Assembly (NCBI GenBank): GCA_031254635.1
Contig: JAIRUB010000065.1
Span: 1 to 11,584 of the forward strand
From: Prevotellaceae bacterium
GTDB taxonomy: Bacteria; Bacteroidota; Bacteroidia; Bacteroidales; UBA932
Length of the DNA: 11,584 bases
Reading direction: 5' to 3'
The first letter of the stretch is position 1, and every line of letters starts with the position of its first letter. The notes under the pieces were generated by a model. It saw only the letters and a list, made by a program, of their open reading frames with translations. It made no database searches and was not told where the DNA came from. Made by a program: the position numbers and the translations under genes. Shown here in pieces: positions 6,324 through 11,584 of the stretch.

Positions 6324-9158
6324 TCACAAATATAATTCTATTAAATTGCAAGAACACACCAAATTACGGTCTCCGTAACCATTATCTATCCGTGCTACAT
6401 GGGGCCAGAACTTGTTATCGGCGAGCCATGCCAAGGGGTAAGCAGCCTGTGTACGAGGATATTTATGCTTCCACTCATCGCCGGTAACCTCCAAAGCTGT
6501 ATGGGGAGCCATTTTTAATGGATTATCCTCAGCATCAAATTGTTTTGACTTAATGGCTTCACACTCCTGTTTAATGTTAATCATTGCTTCAATGAAGCGA
6601 TCAAGTTCTGCTAAGGGTTCGCTTTCAGTTGGTTCTACCATCAAGGTGTCCGGTACGGGGAATGAGAGGGTAGGCGCATGGAATCCAAAGTCCATCAAAC
6701 GTTTAGCTACATCCGTAGCATCTATGCCGTATTCTTTTTTGAAACTGCGTATATCAATAATACATTCGTGGGCAACGCGGCCTGTTTCTCCGGTATAAAG
6801 CGTATCATAGTAGGGGTGCAATTTAGCTGACAAGTAATTTGCATTTAGAATTGCTAATTCAGTGGCTTTTTTAAGCCCTTTGGCGCCCAGCAACTTAATG
6901 TATGCATGAGTAATAGGAAGCACCATTGCACTTCCGTAAGGAGCAGCCGCCACGGCAGGGACAGCTTTTTCACCGCCGACTTTTACGATGGGATGCGAGG
7001 GGAGGAAGGGTGCTAAATGCTTGGCAGCGGCAATGGGGCCTGCACCCGGACCGCCGCCGCCGTGAGGCATAGCGAAAGTCTTATGCAGATTAAGGTGGCA
7101 TACGTCGGCACCAATAATACCGGGGTTAGTAAAGCCTACCTGTGCATTCATATTCGCTCCATCCATATACACCTGCCCGCCGTTTTCATGAATGATGTTG
7201 TTAATTTCGCAAATCCGGCTTTCAAACACTCCGTGGGTTGAGGGGTAGGTAATCATAAGGCACGACAACTTCTCTTTATGCAAAATAGCTTTCTCCCGCA
7301 AATCATTCACATCAATGTTGCCCTTGTCGTCGCAGTTTACCAACACAATTTCCATGCCAGCCATACTGGCAGAGGCAGGGTTAGTACCGTGAGCAGAAGT
7401 GGGAATCAGCACCACATTACGATGCGCATTGCCGTTAGCAATATGATAAGCCCGAATCACCATTAGTCCGGCATATTCGCCAGCCGCGCCTGAGTTGGGC
7501 TGGAACGACACGGCATCGAATCCGGTAATTACCGCTAAATCATGTCCCAGCTCCTTAATCAATTCGCTATAACCCTCCGTTTGGTCAGCAGGAGCATAAG
7601 GATGCACATTACCAAACTCAGGCCAACTTAGGGGCAACATCTCTACGGCAGCATTCAGTTTCATGGTGCATGAACCTAAGGAAATCATAGAATGAGCCAA
7701 AGAAATATCACGGCGTTCCAGCTTTTTGATGTAACGCATCATTTCGGTTTCGGAACGATTTACGCGGAATACTTTTTCCGTTAGAATCGCTGTTTCGCGC
7801 GGCAAGCCAAGGCTTTTCTTTATATCTGAGCAGGTACATTCCTGTTTAGCTCCGAAAATTTCCATAATGGCCATAGCTTCCTTACAGGTAGTAACCTCAT
7901 CGAAGCTAATGCGCACACTTTTGTTATCTGGATAATAGAAATTGAAGCCTTTAGCTAATGCTTTGGCACGAATAGCCTCAACATCAACATCAACAATTTC
8001 AATAGTATCGAAAAATTGTTCAGTGCTTAATTTATAACCGGCTACTTTCAGTTTTTCGGCCATCACCGCCGTTACCCTATGAACATGCTCTGCAATTTCT
8101 TTCAGTCCTTCCGCACCATAATACACAGCATACATGCCGGCCATGGTAGCCATCAATGCCTGCGCCGTGCAGATATTGGAACTTGCTTTTTCGCGTTTGA
8201 TATGTTGTTCGCGTGTTTGCAAAGCCATACGCAGCGCAGTATTGCCAAGCCGGTCGATAGATACGCCGATAATACGCCCTGGTATATTGCGTTTATATTC
8301 GTCTTTGGTTGCAAAGTATGCAGCCGAAGGACCGCCAAAACCCATAGGAATACCGAAACGTTGCGTGCTTCCCACAGCTATATCTGCTCCCCAGGCAGCA
8401 GGCTCTTTCAGCAGTACTAGTGCAAGGATATCGCACATAGCGGTAACCAACACCTGATGTTCATGAGCCGTTGTGCAGAATTGGCTATAATCACGTATCT
8501 CTCCATTGGCGGCAGGATATTGTACTATAGCGCCGAAACATTTTTCATCGAAAGTATAAGTGGCAAAGTCGCCCTGCGCAATTTCGATGCCCAGCGGAGC
8601 CGATCGGGTTATCAACACATCTAAGGTTTGCGGAAAAATGTTATTATCGACAAAAAGAATATTCTTGCCTGCCTTTACTGCATTGCGCGAACGCAGGTCG
8701 AGCATCATTTTCATAGCTTCGGCCGCAGCGGTAGCCTCATCGAGTAATGAACAGTTGGCTATGCTAAATCCTGTAAGGCTCGACACCATAGTTTGGAAAT
8801 TCAGCAAAGCTTCCAAACGGCCTTGTGATATCTCGGCTTGATAAGGTGTGTAGGAAGTGTACCATACCGGATTTTCAAAAATATTACGCAATATTACAGG
8901 CAAGGTAGCCGTTCCGTACCAACCCATTCCGATAAAGGAACGGAAGTTTTTATTCTTGGCAGCAATACCTTTTATTTTCTTGAGATATTCATACTCGCTC
9001 ATTGGGGCATCGAGTACCAAGGGGGTTTTCAAACGAATATCTGCAGGTACGGTTTGATTGATGAGTTCATCTAAAGAAGCTGCACCAACAGCTTTTAACA
9101 TTTGTTCGATATCGCAGTCGCGCGGGCCATTGTGGCGGTGTACAAATTGATTGATCAT
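6324..9158 (-). CDS. gcvP: Glycine dehydrogenase (decarboxylating), P-protein of the glycine cleavage system
   Basis: This enzyme decarboxylates glycine and passes the aminomethyl group to the lipoyl arm of H-protein (GcvH). At 944 residues it is the single-chain form with both halves fused (E. coli 957). Seen: the N-terminal start FVHRHNGP (5-12), WYTSYTPYQAEISQGRLEAL in the first half, the conserved GSCTMKLN near 495-502, and the PLP site LNLHKTFAMPHGGGGPGAGP with lysine about K693. The C-terminus IDNGYGDRNLVCSC is typical of the family. No frameshift or missing motif was seen. The partner genes gcvT, gcvH and lpd are not in the window, so the system is dispersed in this genome. The start lies 61 nt after the stop of the exported transglutaminase-like gene. 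No glycine riboswitch could be recognised in that short gap. Confidence 0.98.
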   Translation of the reverse strand: MINQFVHRHNGPRDCDIEQMLKAVGAASLDELINQTVPADIRLKTPLVLDAPMSEYEYLKKIKGIAAKNKNFRSFIGMGWYGTATLPVILRNIFENPVWYTSYTPYQAEISQGRLEALLNFQTMVSSLTGFSIANCSLLDEATAAAEAMKMMLDLRSRNAVKAGKNILFVDNNIFPQTLDVLITRSAPLGIEIAQGDFATYTFDEKCFGAIVQYPAANGEIRDYSQFCTTAHEHQVLVTAMCDILALVLLKEPAAWGADIAVGSTQRFGIPMGFGGPSAAYFATKDEYKRNIPGRIIGVSIDRLGNTALRMALQTREQHIKREKASSNICTAQALMATMAGMYAVYYGAEGLKEIAEHVHRVTAVMAEKLKVAGYKLSTEQFFDTIEIVDVDVEAIRAKALAKGFNFYYPDNKSVRISFDEVTTCKEAMAIMEIFGAKQECTCSDIKKSLGLPRETAILTEKVFRVNRSETEMMRYIKKLERRDISLAHSMISLGSCTMKLNAAVEMLPLSWPEFGNVHPYAPADQTEGYSELIKELGHDLAVITGFDAVSFQPNSGAAGEYAGLMVIRAYHIANGNAHRNVVLIPTSAHGTNPASASMAGMEIVLVNCDDKGNIDVNDLREKAILHKEKLSCLMITYPSTHGVFESRICEINNIIHENGGQVYMDGANMNAQVGFTNPGIIGADVCHLNLHKTFAMPHGGGGPGAGPIAAAKHLAPFLPSHPIVKVGGEKAVPAVAAAPYGSAMVLPITHAYIKLLGAKGLKKATELAILNANYLSAKLHPYYDTLYTGETGRVAHECIIDIRSFKKEYGIDATDVAKRLMDFGFHAPTLSFPVPDTLMVEPTESEPLAELDRFIEAMINIKQECEAIKSKQFDAEDNPLKMAPHTALEVTGDEWKHKYPRTQAAYPLAWLADNKFWPHVARIDNGYGDRNLVCSCNLIELYL

Positions 9159-9219
9159 AATTGAATTAAGAATTGAGAGTTATATATGTTGTCGTTTTAT
9201 TATACGATTTTTTAAGAAT

Positions 9220-10320
9220 CTAAAAATTAATCTGCACAGCTGATTCAATACTTTTATTTATATACTTATCAGGTTCGTTTTTTATTAAACCAATCCATTC
9301 CAAATACATTTTTTCGGGCATCCGTCTGTAGCCTAACTGGTGTAGCCGGACATAGGTTTGCTCCACCTCAGAATACATTTTAGCTATTGCAGCATCAATA
9401 AAAAGGTCTTCAGGATTTTTTGTACCGTGCTTCTTCATCAGCATATCAATATAGTGCTTTTGCGCCTCTGCTTTAGTCAGCATAGCATTGACGTTGATAG
9501 GGTGATATTCCAGTACTGTATTACAGCATTTTATGATAAATTCGGGATTTTCCCTGCCGAATTTCTTCTGATAACCGTGTGCTAAATCAACCAAGCAGTT
9601 GGCAATGGCTTGTCTCGTATTCAAAGTGTCCATGTACAATCCGTTGCGTATGGCATCTGTGCTGATATAGCCCGAAGCCATAATCCATGCATCAATGGGA
9701 AATGATGCATTTGTGAGTTCGGTATTGTACCAACCTGTTTGTTCTGAAAACAACTTGATGTAAATGTGATTGGGAGCAAAGGCTAAATAACAGGGGATAT
9801 TCAACTCTTCTGCGAATAGTTTGTAAAGATGAGGGAGCGAATGGCAGTTGCCTTTTCCTGTTTCTAACAGTTTTGAGACAAACATTTTTGACCAGTCTTT
9901 TTGCCCGAATGGGTCGTCGAAATCATAAACATACGGATTATGTACATAGAAATGATTAGGGTCAATTTGTAGAGGTATAGTACTTGTAAGTATTTTAAAA
10001 AACATTGCATGCGTTAAAACAATATCTTTATCTTTTTCATTATAGGTTATTAAATTGGGGTCGAAGAGAATTTTTACCAACTCTGATAACATATTTATTT
10101 CTTGATTATAAGCTGAAACATCAATCTCATCACCGTGAAATGCTTGTTCCGTAAGAAAGACTGCCTCTTTAAAATTAAGTGTCTTTTCTCCCCGCAACAT
10201 AGCTTCTATTTGAGCATAAGCATCAAGATAATAATGTTCTTGTTCTATTGTTTGAGACCACGCATTAACAAATAATAGGCTGAAAATCAACGTACATGTA
10301 TATTTTAAATTTGTTTTCAT
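9220..10320 (-). CDS. Exported protein with a transglutaminase-like (SirB1/Transglut_core2-type) domain
   Basis: The 366-residue protein starts with a Sec signal (1-23, hydrophobic core CTLIFSLLFVNAW, ending WSQ), so it probably acts in the periplasm or outside the cell. Residues about 150-205 look like a transglutaminase/cysteine-peptidase core: GKGNCHSLPHLY with C159, APNHIYIKL with H185, and WYNTELTN with E201 where an Asp is more usual. The GNCxSLPxLY pattern is that of SirB1-like proteins. The C-terminal part (about 240-340) is helical and may form TPR-like repeats (CCNTVLEYHPINVNAMLTKAEA). It begins 22 nt after the preceding small secreted protein gene and may share its transcript. The substrate is unknown. 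The E201 change could mean altered or lost catalysis. The fold assignment is moderately sure, the function unassigned. Confidence 0.7.
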   Translation of the reverse strand: MKTNLKYTCTLIFSLLFVNAWSQTIEQEHYYLDAYAQIEAMLRGEKTLNFKEAVFLTEQAFHGDEIDVSAYNQEINMLSELVKILFDPNLITYNEKDKDIVLTHAMFFKILTSTIPLQIDPNHFYVHNPYVYDFDDPFGQKDWSKMFVSKLLETGKGNCHSLPHLYKLFAEELNIPCYLAFAPNHIYIKLFSEQTGWYNTELTNASFPIDAWIMASGYISTDAIRNGLYMDTLNTRQAIANCLVDLAHGYQKKFGRENPEFIIKCCNTVLEYHPINVNAMLTKAEAQKHYIDMLMKKHGTKNPEDLFIDAAIAKMYSEVEQTYVRLHQLGYRRMPEKMYLEWIGLIKNEPDKYINKSIESAVQINF

Positions 10321-10342
10321 TTTAACGTAGAAACGATAGTTT

Positions 10343-10768
10343 TCATTCTCTTATTATTGCAATTATTTCTTTTAACTTCATTAACTCACTTTCTATTTGC
10401 GTGATAAATGTCTTATCCTCATTACCCTCAAAAAATAATACTATTGAATAATCTTTGTTATCAAATGAAACTTCCTTATAATTTGATAAATTAATTTCTG
10501 AAAGTAACTTCATTGTTCCATCCCATTGCTCTCTTTTTACTTTCACTTTGTACTTAGGCTTACCACCCTTAATGTCTAAATAATTCATTACTGGATTGAT
10601 TGCATACACTTTTTTCTTGTTTATGTCTATTTCAAATAGCCTAAAAGAATAGACAGTATCTCTATCGACAACTCTCATAAGTCTTGCATTATCAATGTTC
10701 TCATTCTGAGCATACGAAACAAAGTCACAAAAAAACAAGATTACTACTATTCCTAAAAGTCTTTCCAT
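10343..10768 (-). CDS. Small secreted protein of unknown function, possible second immunity protein
   Basis: I do not recognise this 141-residue protein. It has a clear signal peptide (1-20, LLGIVVILFF core, ending SYA with cleavage before Q21). The mature part is lysine- and glutamate-rich, with alternating hydrophobic strands (DTVYSFRLFEIDINKKKVYAI) and a C-terminal amphipathic helix (ESELMKLKEIIAIIRE), like a small alpha/beta protein. There is no lipobox: C14 lies inside the hydrophobic core without the right flanks. It starts 3 nt after the stop of the lipoprotein gene, so the two are surely co-transcribed behind the toxin-like gene. The DNA is visibly AT-rich compared with gcvP or spt. 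An immunity or accessory role is inferred from position only. Confidence 0.65.
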   Translation of the reverse strand: MERLLGIVVILFFCDFVSYAQNENIDNARLMRVVDRDTVYSFRLFEIDINKKKVYAINPVMNYLDIKGGKPKYKVKVKREQWDGTMKLLSEINLSNYKEVSFDNKDYSIVLFFEGNEDKTFITQIESELMKLKEIIAIIRE

Positions 10769-10771
10769 TAT

Positions 10772-11185
10772 TCAATTTACACCTATATCAGAAATACATA
10801 AACCACTTAAATTATTAGCCATGTATAGTCTATAATGCGATTTTTTTTCTACTAAAATATTCACCCCACCTGGAAAACCCATACCGGATATTTCTAAATA
10901 TGAGGCATTATATGCAGGGTCAACAGGCAAAATTTGTTCTAAATCTATTTGGTAATATTTACCTGTTTTTATTTTATTACAATCTCTAGTAATGTCATTT
11001 TTCATTGATATGATTTTAAACGTCGAATCATTCCTTGTAGCATAAACCACATAAAGTGTTTTTTCTTCTTTTATTTTTTTTATCTTATACAAATCTTTGG
11101 GAAGCACACTCGCATTGTGTGCTGATTGACAAGAACTATTAAAAATAATAGTCAAAAATATAATTACTAAAGGTAAATATTTCAT
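10772..11185 (-). CDS. Small lipoprotein, candidate immunity protein
   Basis: This 137-residue protein carries a lipoprotein signal: a hydrophobic core LVIIFLTIIF and a lipobox NSSC with the lipidated cysteine at C19. The residues after it (QSAHNAS) lack the acidic cluster that sends many Bacteroidetes lipoproteins to the cell surface, so a periplasm-facing location is more likely (inference). The mature part has C69 and C130, which could form a disulfide. It contains YLEISGMGFPGGVNILVEKK, a beta-rich stretch I cannot place in a family. Its ATG overlaps the stop of the toxin-like gene by 4 nt (ATGA), indicating translational coupling, and the next gene follows after 3 nt. An overlapping small lipoprotein directly behind a polymorphic toxin tip is a common immunity arrangement, but this is not proven here. 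Confidence 0.7.
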   Translation of the reverse strand: MKYLPLVIIFLTIIFNSSCQSAHNASVLPKDLYKIKKIKEEKTLYVVYATRNDSTFKIISMKNDITRDCNKIKTGKYYQIDLEQILPVDPAYNASYLEISGMGFPGGVNILVEKKSHYRLYMANNLSGLCISDIGVN

Positions 11186-11584
11186 TTCGTATTGGTTTGA
11201 ATTATTTTTTCTACATTATTTCTTATCACATAGTATTCCGCTTTTTCTGCGCCATTCCTAGTGGGTATAATCCTACCGTCTTTATCGTAATATCTCACAT
11301 ATACTTTATTTTGTGGGGTTGCTGCCTTATGAGCGGCATCATAAACACTCCTGTCACTACTCCAATTGCTATTTTTACTTGATACTCCTGATTGTTGAGA
11401 CATTTTTGCGCCTTCGTAAGCCTCTGTAGTTTCGTGCATTATCATTTTACCCGGAGTCCCCATGTGTTCATCTATAGCACCAAGGGTGTTAGGATTAATT
11501 TCTTGAAATGCCTGAACGGTGTTATTGCCTTGTGCATCTGTTGTAACTGTATTCCCTAAAAAAGCTCCGCCAACTAATTGTCCT
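11182..11584 (-). CDS. C-terminal tip of a larger protein, candidate polymorphic (RHS-type) toxin domain, partial
   Basis: The frame stays open to the window edge, so the 93-residue peptide starting at the Met at 11461-11463 is not a whole gene; 133 residues are visible and the N-terminal part is missing. Visible residues 1-45 read GQLVGGAFLGNTVTTDAQGN, then QEINPNTLGAL and a GTPGKMIMH stretch. The key motif is HETTEAYEGA (HExxE; H50, E51 and E54 in visible numbering), followed by YDAAHKAATPQ with H85. H, E and H could form a zinc site like a rearranged metallopeptidase. The C-terminus is a beta-rich YVRYYDKDGRIIP stretch. The resemblance to C-terminal toxin tips of RHS-type proteins is from memory of such sequences and cannot be verified here. 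The small lipoprotein overlapping the stop supports a toxin/immunity reading. Confidence 0.6.
   Translation of the reverse strand, partial: GQLVGGAFLGNTVTTDAQGNNTVQAFQEINPNTLGAIDEHMGTPGKMIMHETTEAYEGAKMSQQSGVSSKNSNWSSDRSVYDAAHKAATPQNKVYVRYYDKDGRIIPTRNGAEKAEYYVIRNNVEKIIQTNTK

Noticed and set aside
8079..8457. Overlapping plus-strand reading frames of 113 and 107 codons inside gcvP
   Set aside because: They lie antisense to the well-conserved gcvP frame, show no recognisable domain, and their peptide composition is that of a complementary strand.
9159..9219. Glycine riboswitch upstream of gcvP
   Set aside because: The gap is only 61 nt, AT-rich, and lacks room for a glycine aptamer.
11182..11463. 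A complete 93-residue gene starting at 11463
   Set aside because: The frame has no stop upstream to the window edge, and the upstream residues (LVGGAFLGNTV, QEINPNTLGAL) read as continuous protein, so the Met is internal.
1..11584. CRISPR arrays, tRNA or rRNA genes
   Set aside because: No regularly spaced repeats of suitable length and no cloverleaf or rRNA signature were seen on either strand.

Overview
The window looks like a chromosomal segment of a member of the Bacteroidota. The evidence is a Bacteroidetes-type serine palmitoyltransferase, TAnnTTTG promoter cores, starts without obvious Shine-Dalgarno sequences, and exported proteins with signals ending in motifs such as WSQ or YAQ. I cannot name a genus. 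Apart from an IS remnant at the left edge, every gene I accept lies on the minus strand, so the biological order runs from high to low coordinates.

Right end, about 10,340-11,584 (visibly AT-rich): the C-terminus of a larger protein enters from outside the window. It carries an HExxE motif followed by a conserved-looking His and resembles the toxin tip of a polymorphic (RHS-type) protein. A small lipoprotein overlaps its stop codon by 4 nt, and a small secreted protein follows after 3 nt. This is the layout expected of a toxin with one or two immunity proteins. Next comes an exported 366-residue protein with a transglutaminase-like (SirB1/Transglut_core2-like) Cys-His pair.

Middle, 2,595-9,158: gcvP encodes the full-length P-protein of the glycine cleavage system. 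After a 74-nt gap holding a TACCTTTG promoter core there is a compact four-gene run. It contains serine palmitoyltransferase (spt), a two-part GNAT-fold acyltransferase, a PAP2-superfamily membrane enzyme with the His...His-xxx-Asp triad of sphingolipid headgroup transferases, and rpiB. The gaps are 11 nt, 6 nt and a 4-nt overlap. I read the first three genes as a sphingolipid (ceramide) operon: Spt condenses serine with acyl-CoA, the GNAT protein is a candidate N-acyltransferase (bacterial ceramide synthase), and the PAP2 protein is a candidate headgroup transferase or phosphatase. No 3-ketosphinganine reductase is present in the window.

Left part: after a 169-nt spacer of short degenerate repeats come a SPOUT-family RNA 2'-O-methyltransferase and rpoN (sigma-54), the latter behind a second TACCTTTG box. 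The first 385 nt are the right end of an IS1-family element whose transposase has lost internal segments and is frameshifted, so it is dead.

The most interesting parts are the putative sphingolipid operon with its GNAT and PAP2 partners, and the toxin-tip/lipoprotein/secreted-protein cassette at the right edge.
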